A stretch of DNA of 64,000 bases, taken from NCBI GenBank assembly GCA_030684935.1, contig JAUXXH010000052.1:1-64000 (forward strand). Direction: 5' to 3'. A program made the translations under genes and the position numbers. The notes beneath the pieces were generated by a model, which did no database searches, was not told the origin of the DNA, and saw nothing but the letters and a program-made list of their open reading frames with translations. Shown piece after piece: positions 11,545 to 19,916 of the stretch. This DNA is from Pseudolabrys sp. (GTDB lineage Bacteria; Pseudomonadota; Alphaproteobacteria; Rhizobiales; Xanthobacteraceae). Numbering within the stretch: position 1 is the stretch's first letter; each line of letters starts with the position of its first letter.

Positions 11545-12525
11545 ATGACGCTTCTGCGACACGTTGCAGCGCTCGCTTTGTTGACCGGCTGTGTGGCCCT
11601 GCCCGTGGCTTCGGCCGCGGCCGACGACTACCCCTCCCGGCCGGTCAAGATCATCGTTCCCTTCGGCGCCGGCGGGCCGGCGGATGTGTTTGCCCGCGCC
11701 ATCGCCACGGAGTTGCAGAAGTCGCTGAAGCAGAACTTTGTCATGGAGAACCGCCCGGGCGCCGGCACCACGATCGGAACCGAGGCGGCCACCAAGGCGC
11801 CACCGGATGGTTACACGCTGCTGATCGTGTCCGGCACCCAGACGGTCAACGAGACGCTCTTCAGCAAGAAGCCATATCAGCTGATGCGCGATCTGGTGCC
11901 CATCGCGCCGCTGGCCGATACCGACCTTGTGATGGTGGTGCATCCCTCGGTGCCGGCCAAAAATCTTGGCGAGCTGGTGGCGCTGGCCAAGGCCAAGCCG
12001 GGCACCCTCAATTATGGCTCTTCCGGCCCCGGCTCGAATTATCACATGGCCGGCGAACTGCTGAAGAACATCACCGGCATCGACATCGTCCACGTGCCCT
12101 ACAAGGGCTCGACCGGGGCCCGCACCGACATTCTGTCGGGTCAGATCCAGATACTGTTCGACGCGGTCCCGACCATGACGTCGACCATTGAGTCCGGGAT
12201 GGTGCGCGCCATTGGCACCAGCGGCCTCAAGCGAGCCGCCAGCCTGCCCAACGTGCCGACACTGGACGAAGGCGGCGCCAAGGATTTCCAGGCGACCCTC
12301 TGGGTCGGCATGATGGCGCCGGCCGGCACGCCGCAGCGTATCATCGACCTCCTGCACCGGGAGATCACCAAAGCGGTGACCAGCCCGGATCTCAAGGCGG
12401 CCTGGCAGAAACAGGGCGCTGTGCCGATGTCGATGACCCAGCCCGAATTCAAGGCTTTCATGCAGAAGGAAGTCGATCGCTGGGCCAAGGTCATCGCAAC
12501 CAACAAGATCAGCCTGTCCAACTAA
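11545..12525 (+). CDS. Bug-family periplasmic binding protein (tripartite tricarboxylate transporter type)
   Basis: Periplasmic solute-binding protein of 326 aa with a clear signal peptide (hydrophobic core ALALLTGCVALPVASAAA, cleavage near residue 26). It shows typical Bug/TctC features: YPSRPVKIIVPFGAGGPADVFAR at the N-terminus, ENRPGAGTTIGTEAATKAPPDGYTLL, and LNYGSSGPGSNYHMAGELL followed by DIVHVPYKGS. The ligand is probably a carboxylate, but Bug ligands cannot be read from sequence. No TctA/TctB membrane genes are nearby, so it is an orphan receptor. It is followed after 27 nt by a hydrolase gene. Confidence 0.92.
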   Translation: MTLLRHVAALALLTGCVALPVASAAADDYPSRPVKIIVPFGAGGPADVFARAIATELQKSLKQNFVMENRPGAGTTIGTEAATKAPPDGYTLLIVSGTQTVNETLFSKKPYQLMRDLVPIAPLADTDLVMVVHPSVPAKNLGELVALAKAKPGTLNYGSSGPGSNYHMAGELLKNITGIDIVHVPYKGSTGARTDILSGQIQILFDAVPTMTSTIESGMVRAIGTSGLKRAASLPNVPTLDEGGAKDFQATLWVGMMAPAGTPQRIIDLLHREITKAVTSPDLKAAWQKQGAVPMSMTQPEFKAFMQKEVDRWAKVIATNKISLSN

Positions 12526-12552
12526 ACGGTCCGAAGCACGCAAGGAAATGCA

Positions 12553-13479
12553 ATGAATCAGATGACCAAGCCGCCCGGCGCCGCCATCAAGGGTGAAGAG
12601 CACTGGACCACCAAAGATGGCGGCGTAAAGCTGTTCCTGTTCGAGAAGGTCGCCGGCGACCCGGCCAAGAGCATCGGCACGATCCTGTTCGTGCACGGCT
12701 CATCGATGGCCGGCCAGCCGACCTTCGACCTGCAGGTGCCGGGGCATCCGTCGGGCATGGATTACTTCGCCGGGCTTGGTTACGATTGCTGGTCGGTCGA
12801 TATGGAGGGCTACGGCCGCTCGACCAAGGACCGCGACAACAACGCGCCGATCTCGCAGGGCGCCGACGATTGCTATGCGGCGGCGCAATACATCCAGAAG
12901 CTCCGCGGCGCCCGGCCCCTGATGGTCTACGGCATTTCATCCGGCGCGCTACGCGCCGCGATGTTTGCCGAACGCCATCCGGAAATGGTGGCGCGGCTGG
13001 CGCTCGATGCCTTCGTCTGGACCGGCGAAGGCTCGCCGACTTTGACCGAGCGGCGCAAGAAACTGCCGGAGTTCCTCACCAAGAACCGCCGGCCGATGAG
13101 CAAGGCCTTCATCCACTCGGTGTTCGACCGCGACCATCCCGACACGGCCGACCGCAAGGTGATCGAAGCCTTCGCCGAGGCGGTGGTGGCGCTGGACGAT
13201 TCGGTACCGACGGGCACCTACGTCGACATGTGCTCGAAGCTGCCGGTGGTCGATCCGGAGAAGATCACGGTGCCCACCATCATCATGCGCGGCCAGCACG
13301 ACGGCATCGCCTCGATGGAGGATCTGCTGGCCTTTTTCGCCAAGCTGCCGAACCCGGACAAGCAGTTCACGGTGATGCCGGGCATTTCGCACGCCAGCTT
13401 CCAGCAGAAGAATTACATGGTCGTGTACCACATCCTGGCCAGCTTCTTCGGCCAGCCAGAGCCGGTTTATAAGGGCTGA
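12553..13479 (+). CDS. Alpha/beta-fold hydrolase
   Basis: A 308-residue cytoplasmic serine hydrolase of the alpha/beta superfamily; no signal peptide is present. The oxyanion segment VHGSSMAG (residues 47-54), the nucleophile elbow G127-I-S129-S-G131, an acid D250 (MRGQHDG) and H280 (GISHASFQ) form a complete triad. The substrate is unknown; esters, lactones or C-C bonds are all possible. It lies 27 nt after the Bug-type binding protein and is probably in the same operon, which suggests it acts on the transported compound. Confidence 0.88.
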   Translation: MNQMTKPPGAAIKGEEHWTTKDGGVKLFLFEKVAGDPAKSIGTILFVHGSSMAGQPTFDLQVPGHPSGMDYFAGLGYDCWSVDMEGYGRSTKDRDNNAPISQGADDCYAAAQYIQKLRGARPLMVYGISSGALRAAMFAERHPEMVARLALDAFVWTGEGSPTLTERRKKLPEFLTKNRRPMSKAFIHSVFDRDHPDTADRKVIEAFAEAVVALDDSVPTGTYVDMCSKLPVVDPEKITVPTIIMRGQHDGIASMEDLLAFFAKLPNPDKQFTVMPGISHASFQQKNYMVVYHILASFFGQPEPVYKG

Positions 13480-13514
13480 GCGGCCGCCTACATAGTGTTC
13501 CAAGGAGATATGGA

Positions 13515-13787
13515 ATGCGCCGATCGGCGAAAGTCAAAGGGCACCCGCTGTCGATGCAACTGCCCAAGGACGAAATCGCCATCATCGAGCGAGCGGCCAA
13601 GGCTTGCGGCCGCTCGCGGACGGATTTTGTTCGCGACGCGGCGGTTCGCGCAGCCGAAGACGTCCTGGTCGAAAATCTGCCCATTCGCATGAGCCAGGCC
13701 GGCTTTTTTGCTTTCAAAGCGGTCTTGTCCAAACCAGCGCGCCCGGTCCCCGAGATGGTTGAGCTCTTCGAGCGCGACCCGTTTTGA
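13515..13787 (+). CDS. DUF1778 (TacA-like) antitoxin, apparently without a partner toxin
   Basis: A 90-residue protein with an N-terminal ribbon-helix-helix-like segment (HPLSMQLPKDEIAIIERAAKACGRSRTDFVRDAAVRAAEDVL in pieces: MQLPKDEIAIIERAAKA, GRSRTDFVRDAAVRAA). It ends with the Pro-rich tail KPARPVPEMVELFERDPF, which in this family wraps the toxin. DUF1778 genes are normally followed by a GNAT acetyltransferase toxin. None is encoded here: the next gene starts on the opposite strand at 13824. The Shine-Dalgarno AAGGAGATAT precedes the start. It is either an orphan regulator or the remnant of a toxin-antitoxin pair. Confidence 0.85.
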   Translation: MRRSAKVKGHPLSMQLPKDEIAIIERAAKACGRSRTDFVRDAAVRAAEDVLVENLPIRMSQAGFFAFKAVLSKPARPVPEMVELFERDPF

Positions 13788-13823
13788 TGGCAACCGCGAA
13801 AGCGGAGACTGAAGCCCGTCGCC

Positions 13824-14579
13824 TTACACCCCGAGCTTGTCCGCCAGATCGCCCAGGTCGGCGGCGGCGATATCGACCGGCACGCTCGGTCCGCGCTCGC
13901 CGGTGCCGGGCCCGTGCTCGTCGGGGCGCGCCACATGGGCGGTGCGCAGGCCGCAGGCGGCCGCCGCGGCCAGATCGCTGGAATGTGCCGCCACCATCAT
14001 GCATTGCCCGGGCGCGAGATCGAAGGCGGCGCAGGCGGCGCGATACACCGCCGGTTTCGGCTTGTAGTCGCCGGCGACTTCGGCACCCAAAATGGCGTCC
14101 CAGCAGATGTCGTTGCGGCGGGCGAGATCGGCCATCAGCGAGATATTGCCGTTCGACACCGGAGCGATGCGGAAGCGGCCGCGCAGCCGCTTCAGCGCCG
14201 CCGTCACCTCCGGCCAGGCGTCCAATCGGTGCCAGGCCAGCACCAGCTCGGTCAGCACATCCTCTGACAGGTCGCGCAGTCCGAAGCGCGGGAGACACCG
14301 CGCCAGATTGTGCCGGTGCAGGACGTCGAGCTTGCTGAACGGAATACGCCCGGACCGGACCTCTTCCATGCCGGGCTGGTATTCGCCGCGCCAGGCCTCG
14401 GCAAAGGCGGTCCAGTCCAGGCTGTGTCCCTGGGCCCCGAGGACTCGTTCCGCCTCCCGGGCGACGCCGGACCGCCAATCGACCAACGTCCCGAACACGT
14501 CGAAGAACAGGGCCTTCGGGACAAGGGCCGTCAAGGCGCGCAGCCGCCTGTGGCGGTCGGCTTCAAGGGCGGCCGGCAT
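13824..14579 (-). CDS. Haloacid dehalogenase type II-like HAD hydrolase
   Basis: A 251-residue cytoplasmic HAD-superfamily enzyme most like L-2-haloacid dehalogenases. The catalytic Asp is in FFDVFGTLVDWR (motif I, ~residue 27), motif II is PVSNGNIS, the motif III lysine is in GDYKPKPAVY, and the motif IV-like region is MMVAAHSSDLAAAAACGLRTAHV. The native substrate may be a haloacid or a phosphate ester. The ATG at 14579 makes it overlap the upstream gene by 49 nt. A TTG at 14532-14534, overlapping that gene's stop, is an alternative start. Confidence 0.87.
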   Translation of the reverse strand: MPAALEADRHRRLRALTALVPKALFFDVFGTLVDWRSGVAREAERVLGAQGHSLDWTAFAEAWRGEYQPGMEEVRSGRIPFSKLDVLHRHNLARCLPRFGLRDLSEDVLTELVLAWHRLDAWPEVTAALKRLRGRFRIAPVSNGNISLMADLARRNDICWDAILGAEVAGDYKPKPAVYRAACAAFDLAPGQCMMVAAHSSDLAAAAACGLRTAHVARPDEHGPGTGERGPSVPVDIAAADLGDLADKLGV

Positions 14580-16261
14580 CTGACGACAGGCTGCGCCGGC
14601 GTCGTCACCGGCCGCACGATCGGCCGCGGCACGACGACGGGCTTCGCCTTGGCGGCTGCAGCGGCGCGATCCGCGGCAGCTTTGTCGGCTGCGGCCTTGC
14701 GCAGGGCTGCCGCGCGATCCCGTTCGGCTTTCAGTTTCGCCGCGCGAAGCGCTGCCGCCTGTTGAGCCGCGGCCTGCCGGTCACGCGCAAGCTGCTCGTT
14801 GCGCAGTCTGATCTGGTCGGCCCGCAATTTCTGCTGGGCTGCCTGGGCGCCGGCGTTGGACAGGTTGTTTACAGGAGGTGCCGCCGGGGCGACGACCGCG
14901 GGGTTCACCGGCCTGATCATCTGCGGCGCTGGCGGACGAACCGGCAGTCGGCCAGGCCCGCCGATCACCGCCGGCTGGCCGCCGACGGCCGGCGCCCCCG
15001 GCAGCGGCCGGGCGAGTGACGAAATGCAGGCCATTCTCGGATAGCGGCCCCAGATTCTCGTGCCCGGCGGACAATCGCAGACCGGATAGCCGCGCGCCGA
15101 CAGCCGCACACGGCCGTTCTTGCAGCTCAGGTCGGAGAGACATGTACCGCCTGCACCCATCTGCCAAGGCGGGCAGCGGCCTTCCCACAGGCACTCGCCG
15201 AATTGCGGGTACCAGGCCCAGCCGCGCGGACAGACCAGTGGCTGCGAGATCACCGGCGACCGGCACGACGAGCCGGTCCAGTAGCCGCCGATGGCGCGGC
15301 AACTGTCGCGTGCGTCCTCGTAGGCCTGGTAGGCGGCGTTGCGCGGCGGCGGAGCGGCAATAGCGGCGGCCCGGCCTGCCGGACTGACCTCCCAGTGGCT
15401 CCCGGTCTCCTGATCCGGCGGATAGTCCTGAAGCAGCGCCGGAGCGCCCTTCACGGCCATCAGGAAGCGATCGGTCGCGCGATTGCGCACCTGCACATAG
15501 GTGGTCCCGTCCACCGGCTCGAAGGTCCAGTGCGACGTGTCGTCATCGGCGGCCGACAAGGTCGCGCGCGGTCTGCCGTCGACGTCGCTCAGGTAGGCGT
15601 TCTTGCCGTCGGACTTGATGCGCACAAACGGCGTGTCTTGCACCGCCACGAAGATCCATCGGCCGCTGCTCGATGGTTGGGCCAGGTTGACGGCGCCGGA
15701 AGCCTGAGGGTTTAGCGACCGCGTACCGGCGCTGCGCGGCGCGATGCGTTGCGGGCCGGACAGTTCGAACTGCTCGACCGGCGAAACCGGCGGCATCTCG
15801 GCGGCCGGTGGCAAAGCCCCGGCAATCGGCTGGGCGACGCCTGGCGCCGGCGGCGCGAGTTGAGCCAGCGTCCCCACTTCAAAGGTTTGCGGCACGGCGC
15901 TGGCCGTCACCGCATAGAGGCATTGTTCAGCCGCGTCGGTGATCACCCAGACATGACCATTGGTGGTGGGCTGGCGCAGCACCTCTCCCGCTGCCACCAG
16001 CGCGACGAATTTGCGTTCGCCGTTCTGGTCGAGCCAATAAAGGCGCCGGCCTTCCGTCGAAGCATTCCGGAATGACAGTTCGACCGCATCGCCGGCCTGG
16101 ATCGATTTCAGGTTGCCGACGCTGCTGCAATCCTGGGCCTGCGCAGGGCCGGCCCAGCCGGCGGCGGCAGCCAGCACAGCGGCGGCCAGCCCACGCCCCA
16201 TGAAGCCCATCGCACGCGGAACTCTCACGCCAGCGGTCAGCGCCGCGCTGTCAGTCGCCAT
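14531..16261 (-). CDS. Exported multi-domain protein with von Hippel-Lindau-like beta domain
   Basis: A 576-residue exported protein with a signal peptide ending near AGPAQAQD (residue ~43). Residues ~52-130 resemble the VHL beta domain: VELSFRNAS, RLYWLDQNGERKF, then T-x2-GHVWVITD. Residues ~200-295 look like a beta-trefoil/fascin-type module (WIFVAVQDTPFVRIKS, AYLSDVDGRPR). Residues 320-412 are Cys-rich (ten Cys). After a Pro-rich linker comes an Ala/Arg/Lys helical stretch (~480-560). The ATG at 16259-16261 is chosen because GGGGGC precedes it; an in-frame ATG exists 36 nt upstream. The function is unknown; extracellular binding is the best guess. Confidence 0.75.
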   Translation of the reverse strand: MATDSAALTAGVRVPRAMGFMGRGLAAAVLAAAAGWAGPAQAQDCSSVGNLKSIQAGDAVELSFRNASTEGRRLYWLDQNGERKFVALVAAGEVLRQPTTNGHVWVITDAAEQCLYAVTASAVPQTFEVGTLAQLAPPAPGVAQPIAGALPPAAEMPPVSPVEQFELSGPQRIAPRSAGTRSLNPQASGAVNLAQPSSSGRWIFVAVQDTPFVRIKSDGKNAYLSDVDGRPRATLSAADDDTSHWTFEPVDGTTYVQVRNRATDRFLMAVKGAPALLQDYPPDQETGSHWEVSPAGRAAAIAAPPPRNAAYQAYEDARDSCRAIGGYWTGSSCRSPVISQPLVCPRGWAWYPQFGECLWEGRCPPWQMGAGGTCLSDLSCKNGRVRLSARGYPVCDCPPGTRIWGRYPRMACISSLARPLPGAPAVGGQPAVIGGPGRLPVRPPAPQMIRPVNPAVVAPAAPPVNNLSNAGAQAAQQKLRADQIRLRNEQLARDRQAAAQQAAALRAAKLKAERDRAAALRKAAADKAAADRAAAAAKAKPVVVPRPIVRPVTTPAQPVVRCRPPLKPTATGGCAP

Positions 16262-16467
16262 CGTCGCCCCCAATTCCCGCCCAAATGGATTTGACACGTG
16301 CGCCGCGCCGCCCGCAAGCGCCGCTTCAGCCGCGGAAAACCGGATCTCAGGCGGTCCGTCGGGGTGGAGGCCACCGATTAGGGGCGGTCTGCTTGTCAGG
16401 GAAAGGGTGTGGCGAGCGCCTGTCCGCGCTCTGCCGGTTGCCCGTAACCGGGCCTAAGTCATTGAAA

Positions 16468-16544
16468 TGGCGGGAGCGACGGGACTCGAACCCGCGGCCT
16501 CTGCCGTGACAGGGCAGCGCTCTAACCAACTGAGCTACGCCCCC
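16468..16544 (-). tRNA. tRNA-Asp(GTC)
   Basis: Full cloverleaf on the minus strand. The acceptor is GGGGGCG paired with CGCTCCC (one G-T), the D arm contains GCTCAGTTGGTTAGAGC, and the anticodon stem CTGCC/GGCAG has loop CTGTCAC with anticodon GTC. The T arm is GCGGGTTCGAGTCCCGT, the discriminator is G, and CCA is encoded. A good promoter precedes it. Confidence 0.97.
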
Positions 16545-16560
16545 GCGGGCGTGCGGACGA

Positions 16561-16588
16561 GTTATAGGGCCCCCCACCCCAAGTCAAG
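16561..16588 (-). promoter_or_regulatory. Putative promoter of tRNA-Asp
   Basis: On the minus strand CTTGAC (16588-16583), a 16-nt spacer and TATAAC (16566-16561) match the alphaproteobacterial housekeeping promoter pattern. The -10 box ends 16 nt before the mature tRNA 5' end. Confidence 0.65.
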
Positions 16589-16731
16589 GCAAACACCACT
16601 TCATAAGCACAAATAGCGAAAAAGCCTTATTTACCGCGAAGAATCGATGGTCCACCCGGTCCGAATCGTCTATTCGGGCAAAGTGTTTGGCGCTTCGCCA
16701 AGCTCTCGGATTCGAAGAGGAGGGTCCCAAG

Positions 16732-17040
16732 ATGGCTACGGCACCTGGAAAGGCACCGACACCGACCACGGTCACGTTGAAGCATCTCGCCGCGGCGCTC
16801 GCGGAATCGCATGAGATGTCCAAGAAGCAGGCGGAAGCCGTGCTCGGCGATTTCGTCGGCAATATCGTCAAGCACTTGAAGAAGGGCGAGCGAATCCGCA
16901 TCGGCGGCCTCGGCATCCTTCAGGTGCGCAAGCGTGCCGCGCGCATGGGCCGTAACCCAGCGACCGGCGAAGCGATCCAGATCAAGGCGAGCAAGAAGGT
17001 CGCTTTCCGCGCTTCCAAGGAACTCAAGGAAGCGGTCTGA
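16732..17040 (+). CDS. HU/IHF-family DNA-binding protein
   Basis: A basic nucleoid-associated protein of 102 aa. The core helices (LKHLAAALAESHEMSKKQAEAVLGDFV) and the HU signature GERIRIGGLGILQVRKRAARMGRNPATGE are visible, ending KVAFRASKELKEAV. The N-terminal ~15 residues (TAPGKAPTPTT) are an Ala/Pro/Thr extension before the fold. I chose the ATG at 16732 because GAGGAGGG lies just upstream. The gene is monocistronic and followed by a strong terminator. Confidence 0.93.
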   Translation: MATAPGKAPTPTTVTLKHLAAALAESHEMSKKQAEAVLGDFVGNIVKHLKKGERIRIGGLGILQVRKRAARMGRNPATGEAIQIKASKKVAFRASKELKEAV

Positions 17041-17072
17041 CGGCAAAACGCCGGATCCTCCGGACAGACAAG

Positions 17073-17109
17073 CGGCAGGCGCTGGGTAATCCCCTCGCCT
17101 GCCGTTTTT
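17073..17109 (+). terminator. Rho-independent terminator after the HU gene
   Basis: A perfect 9-bp stem, CGGCAGGCG (17073-17081) and CGCCTGCCG (17096-17104), closes a 14-nt loop and is followed directly by TTTTT (17105-17109). It lies 33 nt after the HU stop codon. Confidence 0.9.
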
Positions 17110-17219
17110 CGTTTGTCCGGTGTTTCACGTGAAGCAAATCTGAAGCGATGCATTGAGTGTCGCGTCGAAGCCATTGCCGGACTTCGAATGCCGATTGGAT
17201 CAGCTGCCTGCTTGTCCGA

Positions 17220-18611
17220 TCAGCCGCCGAGATACTTCATCGGATCGACCGGGGTCGAGCCCTTGCGGATCTCGAAATGCAGTTGCGGCGAGGTCACGTT
17301 GCCGGTCTGCCCGGCCTTGGCGATGTCCTGGCCGCGCCGGACATTGTCGCCGCGCTTGACTAAAAGTTCGCTGGCATTGGCATAGGCCGACACATAGCCG
17401 TTGGCGTGGCGGATCAGCACCAGGTTGCCATAGCCCTTCAGTTCGTTGCCGGCATAGGCGACGACGCCGTCATCGGCGGCCTTGACCGGCGTGCCTTCCG
17501 GCACCGCCAGATTGATGCCGTCGTTCTGGACGCCGTTCACGCCCGGACCGAAGCCGGCAATGATGCGGCCTTTCACCGGCCAGCGGAACGACGGAAGGTT
17601 GCCAGCCGCTTCTGCGGTCTTGGTGACGGGCTCGGGTTCTGTTTGGGCCTCGGAAGTGGCGACGCGCGCGCTCTGCACCGGCGCGGCATTGGCGACGACG
17701 CGCTCGGCCGGCTGGGTGCGCGGCTGGGCGATGACGGGCGCAGCGGCGCGCGGCACGGCGGCGGTGGTTTGCGGCGCCTGCGGCGCATTCATGGCGATCG
17801 GTCGGACGCCCGGCACGATCAGACGGTCACCGACGGCGACGCGGGTGTTGGGCTCGACATTGTTGGCACGGGCGAGCGCCGGCAGCGACACGCCGTAGCG
17901 GCGGGCGACGCCGATCAGGGTCTCGCCATGGGCGACGGTGTGGACATTTTCACGGGCCGGACGGGCGGCCTGGACCTGCGGCTGAACCGGCTGCGGACGC
18001 GGCGCCGCCTGGGCCACGGGCTGCACGACCGGCTGCGGCGCGGCCACCGGCGGCGGCGTGTATTGCGCGGTGGCGGTGGTGTCGTAACGCGGGATCACCA
18101 CGCGCTGGCCGGGGCGAACCGAGCGCGCATCTGTGATGCCGTTGGTCTGCATGATGACTGACAGCGGCACCGCATGGCGGCGGGCAATGATGTCGAGGGT
18201 ATCACCCTGCCCGACGGTGACCGGCGAGCCGCCGTCCCAGGTCCAGCGGCCGGTGGGGGCAGCGACCGAACCGGTGACGTCGTCGCGCGAGCCCGGCCGG
18301 TAGGCGCCGAGCCCCTGCGCGCCGCCCGAGGATCCGCCGCTGACGGCAACGGTCTGGGGCTGGCTCACCTGCGGCAGCGGCTGCGACACGACCCGTGTGG
18401 TCGGCGCGCGCTGCGCGATCGAGCCGGTGACTTCCTGTTGCTGCTGTTTCGGCGGGTGCGGATTGCCGGCGTAGGGCCCGTTGAAGCGGGCCGAGTCCGA
18501 ACACCCTGCGGCGGTGAGACCGACTGCCGCCATGATGGCCACGCGCGGCCACAAATGCGAGCTTGCACGCGAGCGGGACGACACGTTGGTACGCGGCATT
18601 TGGTTACTCAT
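17220..18611 (-). CDS. nlpD: NlpD-like lipoprotein: two LysM domains and a degenerate LytM domain
   Basis: A 463-residue envelope lipoprotein with lipobox LTAAGC (Cys37). LysM domains span ~131-174 (VTVGQGDTLDIIARRH) and ~223-268 (HTVAHGETLIGVARRYG); the LytM/M23 domain spans ~343-459. In active M23 enzymes the Zn site is HxxxD, YxH and HxH. Here these read N363-DGI-N367, Y-A-N412 and Q443-L-H445, so the site is lost. It should therefore act as an amidase activator in daughter-cell separation, like NlpD/EnvC, rather than as a peptidase. It ends the serS-surE-pcm-nlpD series. Confidence 0.9.
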   Translation of the reverse strand: MSNQMPRTNVSSRSRASSHLWPRVAIMAAVGLTAAGCSDSARFNGPYAGNPHPPKQQQQEVTGSIAQRAPTTRVVSQPLPQVSQPQTVAVSGGSSGGAQGLGAYRPGSRDDVTGSVAAPTGRWTWDGGSPVTVGQGDTLDIIARRHAVPLSVIMQTNGITDARSVRPGQRVVIPRYDTTATAQYTPPPVAAPQPVVQPVAQAAPRPQPVQPQVQAARPARENVHTVAHGETLIGVARRYGVSLPALARANNVEPNTRVAVGDRLIVPGVRPIAMNAPQAPQTTAAVPRAAAPVIAQPRTQPAERVVANAAPVQSARVATSEAQTEPEPVTKTAEAAGNLPSFRWPVKGRIIAGFGPGVNGVQNDGINLAVPEGTPVKAADDGVVAYAGNELKGYGNLVLIRHANGYVSAYANASELLVKRGDNVRRGQDIAKAGQTGNVTSPQLHFEIRKGSTPVDPMKYLGG

Positions 18612-18751
18612 TCATACGCAAAAAAACTAAGTTTGGAATTAAGCAGGCGTGGGTAAATAAGCCTTTAAGAATTCGGTGACGGACTCGAACGGGCGCGCGG
18701 CCCGACAAAAATGTCACGGTCGCCGCGCACCTTGCAGACGGTAATTGCTGG

Positions 18752-19414
18752 TCAGAGCTCCTGCGCCTGCCCGGCCAGCAGCGGCACAAACCGCACCGGG
18801 ATCAGGCTCTCGCGGCGCACGCCCGCGGGCGTCTTGGTCAGCTTGACGATGTGCTGGACCGCACCCTGCGGCCCGAGCGGGATCAGCATCACGCCGTCAT
18901 CGTCGGCCAGTTGATCGAGCAGCGCCGGCGGCACCTCGTCCGCCGCGGCGGTGACGATGATGCGGTCGAACGGCGCCTTGTCCGGCACGCCGGCAAAGCC
19001 GTCGCCGGCGATCACCGTGACATTGGCAAAGCCGAGCGAGGCCAGCCGTTGGCGCGCCTGATCGGCCAGCGTGCGGTAGCGCTCGATGCTGACCACCTCG
19101 CGCGCCAGCCGCGACAGCACGGCCGCCTGGTAGCCGGAGCCGGTGCCGACCTCCAGCACCCGGTGGTGCGAGCGCACGCCGAGCTGCTCGGTCATGTAGG
19201 CGACCACATAAGGCTGGCTGATGGTCTGTCCGCAGGAAATCGGCAGCGCCTGGTCGGCATAGGCGCTGTCGGCGAAGGCGGCCTCGACAAAGCGTTCGCG
19301 CGGCACTTCGTCCATGGCGCGCAGCACGGCCTGGTCGCCGATGCCGCGGCGCTTCAGCGTCAGCAGGAATTCCATCCGGCCCTCGTCCTGGCCGTCCGCC
19401 GACAAATTCGCCAC
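18752..19414 (-). CDS. pcm: Protein-L-isoaspartate O-methyltransferase
   Basis: SAM-dependent repair enzyme (220 aa) that methylates isoaspartyl residues of damaged proteins. Motif [17 protein letters not shown], the upstream [16 protein letters not shown], and [21 protein letters not shown] are all intact. The chosen GTG (19412-19414) has GGGAGG 5 nt upstream; a GTG two codons earlier is nearly on top of that Shine-Dalgarno. The gene belongs to the classical surE-pcm-nlpD set, but a plus-strand receiver gene separates it from surE. Confidence 0.94.
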   Translation of the reverse strand: MANLSADGQDEGRMEFLLTLKRRGIGDQAVLRAMDEVPRERFVEAAFADSAYADQALPISCGQTISQPYVVAYMTEQLGVRSHHRVLEVGTGSGYQAAVLSRLAREVVSIERYRTLADQARQRLASLGFANVTVIAGDGFAGVPDKAPFDRIIVTAAADEVPPALLDQLADDDGVMLIPLGPQGAVQHIVKLTKTPAGVRRESLIPVRFVPLLAGQAQEL

Positions 19415-19488
19415 GGTCACCTCCCGTTCATCGGTGTTCTACCACCATCGCCCGAATGGTGTAGAAATGTTCGGGGCAACTGTCGGGT

Positions 19489-19514
19489 GGAACCCGGTGC
19501 CCCATTTTGGAGTT
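19489..19514 (+). promoter_or_regulatory. Possible EcfG-type general stress promoter
   Basis: GGAAC (19489-19493), a 17-nt spacer and AGTT (19511-19514) approximate the alphaproteobacterial EcfG consensus GGAAC-N16/17-CGTT with one mismatch. It lies 18 nt before the receiver-protein start codon, so the leader would be very short. This is a pattern match only. Confidence 0.3.
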
Positions 19515-19532
19515 GTTGAAGGGGAGCGCTGA

Positions 19533-19916
19533 ATGACTAGTTCCACAACACAACCGCCGCGCCTGCTCGTGGTGGAAGACGAATACCTGATCCGCATGTT
19601 GCTCGAGGACATGATCGCCGACCTCGGCTACGAGGTGTCGGCGTCCGTCGGCACGCTGGCGGATGCCACCGAGCAGGCCAGCAGCGGCACCTTCGACGCG
19701 GCCATTCTGGACGTGAATGTCGAGGGGCAGGAAGTATTTCCGGCCGCCGAGATCCTGGCGCAGCGCAACGTGCCTTTCATCTTCGTCACCGGCTATGGCG
19801 AAGGCGGCCTGCCGCCGGCCTATCGCGGCCGGCCGACGCTGCAGAAGCCGTTCCAGGCCGATCAGCTCAGGGACGCCCTCGCCGGCCTGCTCGCCGGCAG
19901 TCCGCAGGCGGCCTAG
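19533..19916 (+). CDS. Single-domain response regulator (receiver only)
   Basis: A 127-residue CheY-like receiver with no output domain. The acidic pocket E15/D16, phosphoacceptor D60 (AILDVNV), T86 (FVTGYGE) and K105 (LQKPF) are all present, so it should be phosphorylatable. It stands alone on the plus strand between pcm and surE, and its stop overlaps the surE stop in the shared tetramer CTAG (19913-19916). No histidine kinase is nearby. It may be a phosphate sink or a partner of a stress-response kinase. Confidence 0.9.
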   Translation: MTSSTTQPPRLLVVEDEYLIRMLLEDMIADLGYEVSASVGTLADATEQASSGTFDAAILDVNVEGQEVFPAAEILAQRNVPFIFVTGYGEGGLPPAYRGRPTLQKPFQADQLRDALAGLLAGSPQAA

